Shown here one piece after another: positions 1-9,491 of a DNA stretch of 64,000 bases. Positions within the stretch are counted from its first letter, which is position 1; the number at the start of each line of letters is the position of its first letter. Origin of the DNA: Xanthostigma xanthostigma (Eukaryota > Arthropoda > Insecta > Raphidioptera > Raphidiidae); the NCBI GenBank assembly GCA_963575645.1, contig OY754475.1, forward strand, positions 17,646,509 to 17,710,508, written 5' to 3'. The notes below the pieces were generated by a model. It saw nothing but the letters and a program-made list of their open reading frames with translations. It was not told the origin of the DNA and ran no database searches. The translations under genes were made by a program, and so were the position numbers.

Positions 1-114
1 AGGGGGCGCCATTATCAAGTTTCTTCTCTGGTTAAAAAAAATCGTAATTCCGAGGCTGAAGAGATTTCATATCTATAAAAAAGAATCGATAACGCTTTTT
101 ATCTATCTGTTGTG

Positions 115-436
115 TATAATACGCGCCACGAATCTAAAAGGCTCGGAATTGAGATGCGAATGCGGGCTTGCGCTTGTACAGGTCTGTTGAAAAACTACAA
201 ACTCGCAACTCAACAAAACTAAAATAACAACTTGACAATAGCGTACTCGACTGTACTTTAAAGCAGGAAAGCGACAAGTGACAAAGGCAACGAGCGATCA
301 CGTCCAATCACCGACGAGCGCACGTTCCGTGCAGGTAGCTGGGAGTTGGTGGGAGTCACAACGGCACTAAAATGTGCCTTTGCGACGCTGTTTGTGACTA
401 ACTTCCGAACCTTTTAGATCCGTGACGCGTATTATA
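115..436. mobile_element. MITE family A, copy 1 (long TIRs)
   Basis: A 322-bp unit with terminal inverted repeats of about 30 bp. The left end begins TATAATACGCGCCACG and the right end is its complement, ending GACGCGTATTATA. A second copy in inverted orientation lies at 18501-18823 and matches along its whole length. There is no coding potential, so this is a non-autonomous DNA transposon. The superfamily is not clear; the TA-rich ends leave the target duplication ambiguous (TA or TATA). Confidence 0.75.
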
Positions 437-1020
437 TTTTCATATGTATTGACCGGGTGCAGAGTAGAGAGTGGGGATAACTGACTTGATTGCAGCTTGA
501 ACCATAATAGTTAGATCAAGTGATTAATTTCGCGTCAATATATTACTTTATCCAAGTTCTACTAGATATTATAGCCCAGTCATATTTTACACTAAAAATC
601 GCTAATCTCGCAAACTAACGTCTAGTTCTGATTTTTTAATATGTTGTTAGGACCACTACCAGTAGCGTATATACACTGGTATAACGATGTACAATTCGTG
701 GTTTCTAAATTAAGAATTTATATTATAAACAAACTCTGGCTTTGAACACTGTATCATTGCCATACGACATTAATCAAGTTTGAAAAGGAATACGCACTAC
801 AACATGAGTGCGAGTAAGAAGCCCGGTCGATTGTGATGAGCAAAAGAGAGTACGTTGATGTAAAAAACTATCGCGATCTGGTCTTTTTTTCCACAGGAGG
901 GGAAACCTTTTATATAGGCACCAAGAGGAAAAAAACCGTGGAGGATACTGTTTTTTGTAAACCAATCGATTGTATTTGACGTTTGTAACCAATTTTAATT
1001 ATTGGATCAGCAATAAATTA
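437..1020. other. Non-coding stretch
   Basis: No gene is visible. Bases around 455-520 resemble 18362-18415 in the same orientation, although the neighbouring family A elements are inverted relative to each other. This suggests that the repeated unit extends beyond the MITE on one side. Confidence 0.4.
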
Positions 1021-1045
1021 TTATCTATCTATCTATCTATCTATC
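1021..1045. repeat. (ATCT)n microsatellite
   Basis: About six tandem ATCT units, a simple sequence repeat. Confidence 0.9.
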
Positions 1046-1672
1046 ACTAAAACCCTTCCTCGATCTCCTCCGTGTGCCCCATCACGGTATCGCTAGGCAT
1101 GTCATCATGATTGGCGGCATCTCCCAGTTAGCAATGAACTTTCTGCCTCATTATCGCGATCTGGTCTGGAGGGCAGGTAGCTATCGGCTTGCAATGCGAG
1201 CAGAGATTAAATTATTGGATAGTTGAGAGGAAATTTTATTTTTTTGGCTCAGCTGGATAGGATATTTTTTGGGAACTTTTTGGGTCACCTTGCTTGGTCT
1301 CGACTTTTAAGGATCCTGTCATTTTCTGCACGTACCTGCGATGAAATAGCTGATTTTCACATCATAATAAGTATATTTGCAATATTTTTGAAAGTTCACA
1401 TTTGGCTATTGGTATTTATATGTACTGTTCAGCGTCTATTCAGATCTCTGTCGCTCAAATGAACTTAAATGGCAACAGACAGATATAACTGGATTAGTAA
1501 AATCGCATAACTTTTGTTTTATTTTACTCACTAGTGCGAAAGAGGGTTATTTATTACCGCTATACAGACATGGAAAGCAGCTATTCTATCGTGCAAAAAT
1601 AGTTTTTATTATAATTTATTATTGTGAAAAATAACTCTAACAATTTAGAGTGATGATGATCTTGTTTAAATG
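1046..1672. other. Non-coding, no recognisable feature
   Basis: AT-rich sequence. The open frames here are short and have no recognisable domain. Confidence 0.4.
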
Positions 1673-1966
1673 TTGGAAGATTAAAGGATGAATCCTGGTG
1701 GCATAGGATCAATGAACTAAGCAAATACTGAAGGTTTTTTTTATTGCATTTTATTGTCTGACGTTTCGGCAAACTTTATGCCATCTTCGGAGAATCAATG
1801 CTGTCGTTTACATAACAACAATACTGAGAAAACAGACAGCATTGATTTCCCGAAGATGGCATAAAGTTTGCCGAAACGTCAGACAATAAAATGCAATAAA
1901 AAAACCTTCAGTATTTGCTTAGTTCATTGATCCTATGCCACCAGGATTCATCCTTTAATCTTCCAA
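1673..1966. repeat. Fold-back repeat with eroded hammerhead-like motifs
   Basis: A near-perfect palindrome with two arms of about 133 bp and a spacer of about 29 bp. Each arm, read outward, contains CCGAAGA, then a GGC...GCC hairpin, then GAAACGTC (plus strand 1850-1884; minus strand about 1756-1790). This matches the hammerhead ribozyme layout (CUGANGA, stem II, GAAA, GUC), except that the second base of the first box is C instead of U in both arms. It is probably an inactive relic of the family seen intact at 53503-53690. The Penelope-like origin is inferred. Confidence 0.6.
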
Positions 1967-2190
1967 TAATTTATTATTGTATAATCATTTTCGATGTGAA
2001 TAAACAATACATTTATTGAAGTACGGAAATTAAATAAGTAAATTGTTTCAGTAAATTTAATATCAGTTTCAAAAAAATAAAACTAGTTATGTTATTTTAT
2101 AAAAGTTTTTTAATAAAATCATCCTTTCATTTGATACCAATGTCAAGTAGCTTGTGAAGGAAAAGGTAATCTGCCATCTTGGGGCATCCG
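1967..2190. other. AT-rich spacer
   Basis: A/T-rich sequence with no coding signal. The stretch at 2175-2200 has a CCGCCATATTGG word shared with the tandem array at 48.8-49.1 kb. Confidence 0.35.
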
Positions 2191-2202
2191 CCATATTGGG
2201 TT

Positions 2203-2253
2203 TTCCGGTACCGGGATGAGAGCTAGCTATCCTAGCCACTAGACTACACCGGA
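2203..2253 (-). pseudogene. Truncated tRNA-Glu-like sequence
   Basis: The minus strand reads TAGTCTAGTGGCTAGGAT, the A-box and D-arm sequence typical of insect tRNA-Glu. An eroded anticodon arm and a CCCGG block follow, but the T-arm and matching acceptor strand are missing. It is best read as a tRNA-Glu pseudogene or the head of a tRNA-derived SINE. Confidence 0.55.
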
Positions 2254-2447
2254 GCTGTTGCTCCAGAGTCTAAACTGATTTAACAGGGATGTAGACAGGT
2301 TGTTTGCAAAAAATATTAACAAAATATTTTTTTTATTTCATTGTCACAGATCTGTTTATTTTTTTTTCAATTCAAATAATATAATATTATTAAACAATTA
2401 TTAATAAAGTGATTTATAATTATAAAAAAATAAAAAAAAAAACTAGT

Positions 2448-2518
2448 TGCATCGGCCGGGAATCGAACCCGGGCCGCCCGCGTGGCAGGCGAGCATTCTA
2501 CCACTGAACCACCGATGC
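2448..2518 (-). tRNA. tRNA-Gly (GCC)
   Basis: A 71-nt cloverleaf on the minus strand. The acceptor strands GCATCGG and CCGATGC pair fully, the D-arm contains GGTTCAGTGGTAGAAT, the anticodon loop carries GCC, and the B-box is GGTTCGATTCC. The discriminator base is A and there is no intron. The downstream side (plus 2420-2440) is A-rich, giving a T-run in the transcript that would serve as a Pol III terminator. A TIR element begins about 8 bp upstream of the 5' end. Confidence 0.95.
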
Positions 2519-2525
2519 TTGTGTA

Positions 2526-3031
2526 GAGCACCCGCACAAACCTTATGGCATTTGGTTCTCATTTAAATTGTTCCATAATAGTTTTATTTTATAGTTTAAG
2601 AGTCACTAAGAAAAAGTGTCCACGGGCGCATAGCCTAAATACCGATACATTTTTAGTTACAGATATGTTTAGCGAGATTTTAGATATCCATTGAATTCAC
2701 AAACATGTTCAACTTTTGTGCTTTTTTTTTAGAAATAGAAAAATAGTCGAAAACTAGGTAATGTTGGAAGGTGTCACACTGTATAAAATAATAATATCGT
2801 ATTTGGATTCAGCGCACTTGAAAACATATTTCCAGAGCTTAGGATTTTTTATGATCGTGAATTCAATAGATATCCCTATATCTAAAATCTCGCTAAACAT
2901 ACCTGTAGCTAAAAATCTATTGGGTTTTAGGCCATGGACACTTTTCTTAGTGATCTTTAAACTATAAAATAAAATCATTTGCGATTAATTTAACCGAGAA
3001 CCAAATCCCATAAGGTTTGTGCGGGGTCCTT
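2526..3031. mobile_element. MITE family B, copy 1
   Basis: A roughly 500-bp element with long subterminal inverted repeats. CCCGCACAAACCTTATG at the left is mirrored by CATAAGGTTTGTGCGGGG at the right, and the symmetry continues inward for about 200 bp through the AAGTGTCCA...TGGACACTT block. A second, longer copy lies at 51075-52205. Non-coding. It sits immediately 5' of tRNA-Gly. Confidence 0.75.
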
Positions 3032-3804
3032 TTTTGTTTACATAGCGTTACTAATAAATTAATTAAATAAAAAAACAGTTGTGTGGTTTTAAGAAACCAC
3101 GACGCAAGTGAAACTTTTATTGGATTGTAGGCGTTGGATTGTAGACACATCCATCACGATTAATTATAAACAATAATATTCACATGAATACACGAATAAA
3201 AACATGTAAACACTATGTACAGCACTTGCCCGCATGACAGACTAACTATGTGTTATACATACTACATGGTCAGCTGATGCTAACCATGGGCGCTGGCATA
3301 TTGGCCTTGGCTGCTCTACCGAGCGCCTACTCCGAACGCCTTTCACTTTACCCCTACTCCGCGGCCGCCTGTAATGCGACATGCAACAGACGGTCAGAAA
3401 AATTCGGGGCGATACAATAAAAGTTTCACTTTAATAAAAAACATTTTAATACTCGGAGAGCTTTTATTAAATTCACAAACAATTTGAACAATATACCAAA
3501 AAAATATCCAAAATACAAAAACTTTAGTGAAAGTAACGAATTTACAAAAAAAAAATGTGTCGCGCGACAAAACCGAAGTCAAACTTCGTAGTTTTATTTT
3601 TGAGTCGATAAGTATGTATGAGGGTTATCTCAAATCAGCGAGAAATGAATGAAATATTGTCAACTTATTTCTTAATATGTACGCAGTAAGTACTCACATT
3701 TTCAGAATGGTTTAGAAAATTTGTAATTATGAAATTAACACGAGCTCTTATGGAAAAATCAGGCATTCATACAGGTGAAACACCTAGTAAACAATTTGCA
3801 ATTT
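3032..3804. other. Non-coding stretch downstream of the zinc-finger gene
   Basis: No coding feature. AAGTTTCACTT-like words near 3420 and 3110 recur elsewhere (23.4, 28.8 and 29.8 kb), suggesting old repeat fragments. Confidence 0.35.
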
Positions 3805-3877
3805 TTAAGATATAGGTTTTTCACCAGTATGTGTATATTTATGTTCATCTAAAGTGGATGATCGAGAGAAACATTTC
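3805..3877 (-). pseudogene. Detached last zinc finger of the ZAD-C2H2 gene
   Basis: Read on the minus strand, this encodes KKCFSRSSTLDEHKYTHTGE followed by KPIS and a TAA stop. This is the second half of a C2H2 finger plus the C-terminus. It is in register with the half-finger at 4442 and is separated from it only by the 558-bp element at 3881-4438. I infer that it was the original end of the gene. Confidence 0.7.
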
Positions 3878-3880
3878 TTA

Positions 3881-4438
3881 AGGCTCCTTCACACGATGCT
3901 GAATTTCTAGCTCGCTTGCTTGCTTGAAGTCTTGCAGGCTGCCATGAATGACATCCTGCTTGGTTGCTAGTTTCGCTTTACACACAGCTTGCCTGTTATA
4001 TTTAAAATTTAAATATGGATGTAATGGTTACGCAAGAAATAATTCGTCATAGACGAATTGTTACTATGCCTTTAATAATGATTGAAAAGCTTCGGGAGAG
4101 AAGAGAAAAATCAAAGCGAAAACTTATTTCTTGTCGAGTCCATTTACATTTTGATTTTACAACTTTTGGCCAAATCGCTGTTCACTTGACACTTGCTTCA
4201 AACAACACCATATTTAACGAATGTCAGACCATATCACGTGATAAAACACGACTCCATAATTGGTCAAATTCTCAAACTAGCAGGCAACGCTGCTTGAAAA
4301 ATAGCACTGAACCTATCACCGAAATATAGCAAGATAGCGACCAGTGGACCAATCAGTGATGTCACAATCCGGCAAAGCTGCCTGCAAGACTTCAAGCAAG
4401 CAAGCGAGCTCGAAATCCAGCATTGTGTGAAGGGTGTT
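3881..4438. mobile_element. TIR element inserted into a zinc-finger codon (TTA duplication)
   Basis: A 558-bp element. Its ends AGGCTCCTTCACACGATG and CATTGTGTGAAGGGTGTT are imperfect inverted repeats, followed inward by the mirrored AGCTCGCTTGCTTGCTTGAAG-type arm. Flanking TTA trinucleotides (3878-3880 and 4439-4441) form a target duplication. Removing the element plus one TTA rejoins a perfect CDLCKKCF zinc-finger frame. A 3-bp TWA duplication is typical of PIF/Harbinger elements. No transposase is visible; the open frame near 4015-4329 has no recognised domain. Confidence 0.8.
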
Positions 4439-4441
4439 TTA

Positions 4442-4546
4442 CAAAGGTCACACTGAAAAGGTTTCTCATCAGTATGTCTACGTTTATTTTTCATTTAAAC
4501 TGAATGACTAGGAGATACATTTCTTACAAAGGTCACACTGATAAGG
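4442..4546 (-). pseudogene. Degenerate zinc fingers after the stop of the ZAD-C2H2 gene
   Basis: Immediately past the gene's stop codon, the minus strand still spells YQCDLCKKC and, after a +1 frameshift and in-frame stops, HTDEKPFQCDLC. The array then ends at the TIR element. The normal HTGEKP linker at the boundary has become HTGY plus stop. These are the remains of two further fingers that no longer belong to the open frame. Confidence 0.7.
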
Positions 4547-5956
4547 TTAATAACCAGTATGTATAAATCTGTGTTTATATAAATGGGAAGACTGAGAGAA
4601 ACATTTCTTACAGATGTCACACTCATAAGGTTTCTCACCAGTATGTATACGCTTGTGTTGAGATAAATGGGCTAAGGTGGAGAAACATTTCTCACAGAAG
4701 TCACACTGATAAGGTTTCTCACCAGTATGTATCCGTCTATGGCTAGTTAAAGCGAATGACTGGGTGAAACATTTCTTACAAATGTCACACTGATAAGGTT
4801 TCTCACCGGTATGTGTACGTTTATGTTCATTTAAAGTGGATGACTGGGAGAAACATTTCTTACAGAAGTCACACTGATAAGGTTTCTCACCTGTATGTAT
4901 ACGCCTGTGTTTATCTAAATTGGATGACTGGGAGAAACATTTCTCACAAAGGTCACACTGGTAAGGTTTAATACCAGTATGTGTACGTTTATGATTATTT
5001 AAAGAGGACGACTGGAAGAAACATTTATTACAAACGTCGCACTGATGACGTTTGTCATCAGAATGTATTCGTTTATGATAATACAAACCCGAATAGCCGG
5101 AGAAACATTTACTGCACAAGTCGCATTGATACGATTTCAATTTATTTGCATTTTCGTGTTTCTCATGATTAACCGGAATGTTTTTATTACTTTCGTCACA
5201 CTTATTGAACATTTCAATTACATTTGCAATGTTAATCTTCGTATCTTCGCTGCTAATTTCGTTTCCATCGTCGTTTGATGAAGCAAGTACCGTGCTATCG
5301 ACTGATTCTGTTATAATTAATAAATTATCATATATCGGTTCATATTCGATTTCGGATTTTACAGTTATATCCATGAATTTGTTCGTTATAATATTATTTT
5401 CCTGTGTTTTCTCTTTCCAATTCACTTCGATAGCTTTGTTCACTTTAGTTTCGTCGATGTCGGGCTTTGTGTCTTTATAGCTAAATTCTTTGTCATCTGT
5501 ATTAGACCAAATGTTTTCAGAATTAATTTCACATTCTGTTGAAATTTTATTCTTGGAGGCTTCACCGTCATATAACGGGTCAGCTTCCCATTCTGTTGTT
5601 AAAAATAAATTAGCATCAATTGGTTCGACTTTGAATTCAGTTTTCAAATACAATTCCTCGTTATGTTTATTTTTTTGATTAAAATTATCAGGTTCGGACA
5701 TTTTACAATCAAGATCCATTTCAAACTCATCATTGAGCTCTAAAGATTCTTTATTAGTTGTATGGAATAAAGGTTTGTTAGATGGTTGAGCAGGACATTC
5801 AGCTACGGTGGGCTTGTCAGAAGCTAATAATTGCTGAATGTAACGCCGCAGTGTTCTATCAGACTGTTCTATTTTCATCAGGAAATGCTGGATACTCTCC
5901 AGTTGAGTGTAACATGTTTGGCAGATGAAATTCGGCATTCCATCGCTTCTAATTAT
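4547..5956 (-). CDS. ZAD-C2H2 zinc-finger protein, exon 2
   Basis: The main exon of a putative DNA-binding transcription factor. It begins at a good acceptor (pyrimidine tract then GCAG at 5957-5960) and runs 470 codons to a TAA. The first residues complete the ZAD with MPNFICQTCYTQLES, which carries the second Cys pair. An acidic linker of about 220 residues without a recognised domain follows. Seven tandem C2H2 fingers then occupy the last 195 or so residues, each CxxC-x12-HxxxH with mostly canonical HTGEKPYQC linkers. ZAD-C2H2 proteins form a large, fast-evolving arthropod family; the ZAD mediates dimerisation and the fingers bind DNA. The frame ends inside a degenerated linker, so the protein is shorter than its ancestor. 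I cannot assign an orthologue. Confidence 0.9.
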   Translation of the reverse strand: MIRSDGMPNFICQTCYTQLESIQHFLMKIEQSDRTLRRYIQQLLASDKPTVAECPAQPSNKPLFHTTNKESLELNDEFEMDLDCKMSEPDNFNQKNKHNEELYLKTEFKVEPIDANLFLTTEWEADPLYDGEASKNKISTECEINSENIWSNTDDKEFSYKDTKPDIDETKVNKAIEVNWKEKTQENNIITNKFMDITVKSEIEYEPIYDNLLIITESVDSTVLASSNDDGNEISSEDTKINIANVIEMFNKCDESNKNIPVNHEKHENANKLKSYQCDLCSKCFSGYSGLYYHKRIHSDDKRHQCDVCNKCFFQSSSLNNHKRTHTGIKPYQCDLCEKCFSQSSNLDKHRRIHTGEKPYQCDFCKKCFSQSSTLNEHKRTHTGEKPYQCDICKKCFTQSFALTSHRRIHTGEKPYQCDFCEKCFSTLAHLSQHKRIHTGEKPYECDICKKCFSQSSHLYKHRFIHTGY

Positions 5957-6822
5957 CTGCCAATCGAAAGAAAGTTTGTTTTCAAAATTATCACTACTGT
6001 TTTATAATATAAAAAATCTTCTTGAATTTAGTACGTTCTATTATATGTTCAAATTAAAATAAAGAAAATATTTTATTCAACTCATGCGCGTTATTCATGT
6101 TTTATCATGCCTAAAAACCGAACCCTAAATAGCCATTTACCGACTGGTGACAATTACTTGTCATAACTCAATGAAGATTCCTACTAGCTCGGCCATTGTG
6201 GAGTAATGAAAATAAACGTAACTATTTTCTGAGTCGTAACGAAATAGTAGGTAACAACAACTCCCTGTTGTTACCCATTGAGGCTAAAATTGAGAGGCCG
6301 AATGTTTTCGACATGGAGTTTATTCATAACCGGCTAACCTCAAACCAAAACATTGAATCGTGCTGTTTGGTGCTGTTAGTATTGACAGTTTTTTTTTATA
6401 AAGAAATAAATAGATATTTACAACATCTCATTAATAACAATAAATAAAACATGAATAACGCGCAATTGTTGAATAAAATTATGGGCGTAACTTGTAGGCT
6501 AAGTCATGACCTGTCAGCGCGATGAATGACTTAGACTACTAGTTACGCCAATAACTATTTTAATGAAATAATGGTACGGTAGATAAGTCTTAGTGTGTTT
6601 AATGTGAAATAATATTCAAAAACACAACTGAACAACATTTCACAACATGAATCGCATTTTTATGTAAAAAATCATGTTATGATAGATCTGAAACGATGAC
6701 TTGCTTGTGACAAGTTACAAATTAAAAATTAATAAGATAGAATCATGCTTAAATTAAAATGCTCTTTCATATAAACATATTAATTTTTTATGGCAAAATT
6801 TTTCAAAAATTAAGTGACTTAC
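5957..6822 (-). other. Intron of the ZAD-C2H2 gene
   Basis: An 866-nt intron with donor CAG|GTAAGT and acceptor TTGGCAG. It is phase 0, splitting the ZAD between its two Cys pairs. It contains a TIR element at 6071-6478. Confidence 0.75.
6071..6478. mobile_element. Intronic MITE with TTTATTCAAC-type ends
   Basis: The left end TTTTATTCAACTCATGCGCG and the right end CGCGCAATTGTTGAATAAAA are inverted repeats of about 34 bp, including the GTTATTCATGTTTTAT block. The terminal word TTTATTCAAC is also found in the family D elements at 9.1 and 16.7 kb, so they may share an origin. Confidence 0.65.
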
Positions 6823-6972
6823 CTGTACAGCAGCACATTTCATGATTACACCAGCTACACTATTTTCCATTTTGGGTAAAAAACAAAATATGTCCAACAC
6901 TAAAACATCACTCGATAAACAAAATCGACACATTTTACTTAAGCCAGATCCAATTATCGATATTTCTTTCAT
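6823..6972 (-). CDS. ZAD-C2H2 zinc-finger protein, exon 1
   Basis: Fifty codons from ATG to a strong donor (CAG|GTAAGT). The residues MCRFCLSSDV supply the first CxxC of the ZAD, and VIMKCAAVQ matches the conserved helix region before the second CxxC in exon 2. Joining exons 1 and 2 gives a protein of 519 residues with a complete Cx2C...Cx2C ZAD. The start could be the first Met (6972) or the internal Met just before CRFC; I prefer the first because no upstream in-frame Met is seen. Confidence 0.8.
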
Positions 6973-7300
6973 TTTGACTCCAAATCAAAGATAAAATAGT
7001 AGACAGTTTTGACAGCCACTGTATATCAGTTAAGACTTGCACAAATGTAAGTAGTTAAGCTTCGTGTCCACCTGCTAGTAACTTAGGTTCAGCAAATTCA
7101 CTGTATTTAAATTTTTTCAAATTTATTCTGGCAAATTACTCTAGCAAGCTTATTAGCTTAAGCTCTTTATTGACACTTGTACACACACTTTCTTTTTTAC
7201 CGGAAACATGTCCAAATATTTTTGAGGGTAATTTTAGGGACACAAAAAAACTTAAAATTTTATAAAAGACATTAAATGAATGACAAAGTAGGGGAGCTTG
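6973..7300. other. 5' flank of the ZAD-C2H2 gene
   Basis: The presumed promoter region. No clear TATA box or other element can be asserted by eye. Confidence 0.3.
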
Positions 7301-7995
7301 AACATTTTTTTGTAACTATTTTTTTTTTACATTTTTGAAAATTCGTACACACTCCCCCCACGACTAAAAAGGCATACCTACATCATATAAACTTCTTCAA
7401 AGGGCTGGAGTGACATGGTATTTAGCCCTCTGGGCTCCCCCTACAATCATTTTTTATTGTTAACTTATCTTCATTGTTTTTTCAATTTGTCAGATTAAGA
7501 AAATCCCTCCAAATAATCGTCAGATTATGGGTCAGCATGACTTAGGACATCAAGCTGAATCGCCTGTATAAATAATCTGACGCGCTCGAGTATTTCAAAA
7601 TGGCGATTTTTTTTGCATTTTCAAGAAGCCGCCACGAGCTTGCGTCATGTCCAAATCGTCAGTCTTTTGAATGGGAGCTTTTTTCGGGTTCACTGAACAT
7701 CCCCTTTGAATATCTGACGCGCTCGAATAAATTTTTTTTCGTTTTCAACCCTTCCGTACAGCCACCCTCACTATGCAAACTGTCAGATTAACATACCTCC
7801 AATATCAGAGACACGCGGCGCATATACACTATGAATATCTGACGCGCTCGAGTATTTTCATGTGACCTTTTTTTACATTTTTGAAAGCCTGCAGTCGCTG
7901 CCCCCACCGGTGAAAGGATGTACATCATATAACCTTTTTTTTATTTCTACCATCTAATCTTCAAAATCCAATAGGTCCCTACGACGCTCGAGTAA
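7300..7995. repeat. Degenerate tandem array with TCTGACGCGCTCGAG units
   Basis: The word ATCTGACGCGCTCGAG(T/A)A recurs at about 7574, 7709 and 7835, with a worn version at 7980, a spacing of about 130 bp. Each unit also contains a T-run plus ACATTTTTGAAA-type block and a GTCAGATTA block. This is a diverged satellite or tandem repeat, not coding. Confidence 0.65.
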
Positions 7996-7999
7996 CTAC

Positions 8000-8254
8000 C
8001 AATTTAGCATCGTGGCCTCTCCTACTAAAAGTGATCGTGTATTTTGGGAAGAGTTTATAAACATTTATCATCTGCATACGTGTCTTTGGAATACAAAAAT
8101 GTACTTTTAGCTCTTCCAATAAAGCATTTGAATAATGTTTTCTTTCTATAAACCATCTTTTTGACCATTTCCTTTTTCTTTTATGGAGTATAAAGAGTGC
8201 CCCAACTACTGCTAATAAAGCTGGTGTTGGCAAAACGTACCTCATTTCAAGCAC
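8000..8254 (-). pseudogene. Possible PIF/Harbinger transposase N-terminal fragment
   Basis: The minus-strand frame includes ALLAVVGALFILHKRKRKWS, followed by KRWFIERKHYSNALLEELK. This resembles the basic, Trp-rich N-terminus of Harbinger (HARBI1-type) transposases before the catalytic domain. The downstream part does not match the family and no DDE domain is present, so it would be a dead fragment. The call rests on resemblance only. Confidence 0.35.
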
Positions 8255-8984
8255 TGGGTACCTAGAAAATAACTTAACCTACTATTCTTGTGTTGCATGA
8301 ACATGGATAAGTAAGGAAATTTGTAACTTTAATAAAGTGGATTAAATAAAACATTGTTAAAATCAAGAGAGCTTTTCTTAATTCTCAAAACATAACATAC
8401 CAGTGACCTCTATTAACAACACACATATTTGAAAAAATCTATTTGATTTTTTTTCAAAAAAATGCTCAATTTTTAAACACGTTTTGAAATTATTTCAGAT
8501 TAAAGGATATCAAACTAATTTTTTCAAATCAGTTTATAATTGTAATGGTCACCATTTTACATAGCAAGTTATAATTCACACATCTATGGTTTTTAATTAC
8601 ATTAACATTATGGATCACCTATACAGTTACAAAGTTTTATATCTACAGCATGATTAACAATAACACACCCAAATATCTCGTTGAAAATTTCTATGATATA
8701 GTTTTGTCTATAAACTTATTTTTTTTAACATGTATAATTTTATTCAATACATAAATATTCAACTGGTTTTAATTTACACAGCTGTTCTTTTGTTACACAT
8801 ACACAATATTTCTATAGTCTTTTGTTTTGAAGCTATATTTACTAGTGTCATAAAAAAAAGTTTTGGTTCTAAGACTGCACACATGGCTTTGAAATATTAT
8901 ACCAAAAATATTTCAGTTTCAATTTGTACTATGTATAATTTACAGAAAATGTAATTATTTTAAGATTTTTTTTAAAGAGAATAG
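8255..8984. other. AT-rich non-coding stretch
   Basis: No domain, RNA gene or clear repeat can be identified. Confidence 0.35.
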
Positions 8985-9491
8985 TATATTGTGCGACTAG
9001 TGTTGGAAAGAGAAGATTCCATGAGCGTGAAATTTGCCGCACGAGCGTAGCGAGTGCGGTAACACGCTAGTGGAATATTCTCCTTTGATCAATGGTCGCA
9101 CATAATACTTTATTCAACTAGCACGAGTAATATGTAATCGGGGCCCTGATAAAAGAGGGAAAAATAATAAATCACTTCATTGATTGACATACCCACCGCC
9201 CTCGATGCACACAAGATGGCCCTGACTTTCGCTGAATTGCGATGCTGTTTTCATATATACAAATCGCTACCGCGTTCCTATTGGTCCAGAAACTATGCAG
9301 TAATAATTCATTACCGTACAGTTTCGGCTCGCTACCGCGTTCCTATTGGTCCAAAAACTATGCAGTAATACATTACCGTACAATTTCGGCTCATTATTAG
9401 CACTCTACGCGTCAACATGAAGTAATTTATTTCTCCCGAATTTAGCAGGGCCACGAAATTATATAATACTCACGCGTGTTGAATAAACTTC
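8985..9491. repeat. Composite repeat family D, copy 1
   Basis: Two adjacent inverted-repeat modules. TATTGTGCGACTAG at 8990 mirrors the GGTCGCACATAATA region at 9090. TTTATTCAACTAGCACGAGT at 9110 mirrors ACTCACGCGTGTTGAATAAA at 9470. The same arrangement occurs at 16647-17085. This copy has an extra tandem duplication of about 60 bp at 9268-9392 (CGCTACCGCGTTCCTATTGG, twice), absent from copy 2. Confidence 0.65.

Noticed and set aside
3755-3790. Plus-strand GIHTGETPSK reading, zinc-finger-linker-like
   Set aside because: A single short motif on the opposite strand to the gene, with no Cys or His pairs around it; probably chance or a tiny inverted fragment.
4015-4329. 104-codon plus-strand frame inside the TIR element in the zinc-finger gene
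   Set aside because: No transposase motif or recognised domain; it overlaps a non-autonomous element.
4981-5678. Several plus-strand frames opposite the zinc-finger exon
   Set aside because: Shadows of the minus-strand coding sequence.
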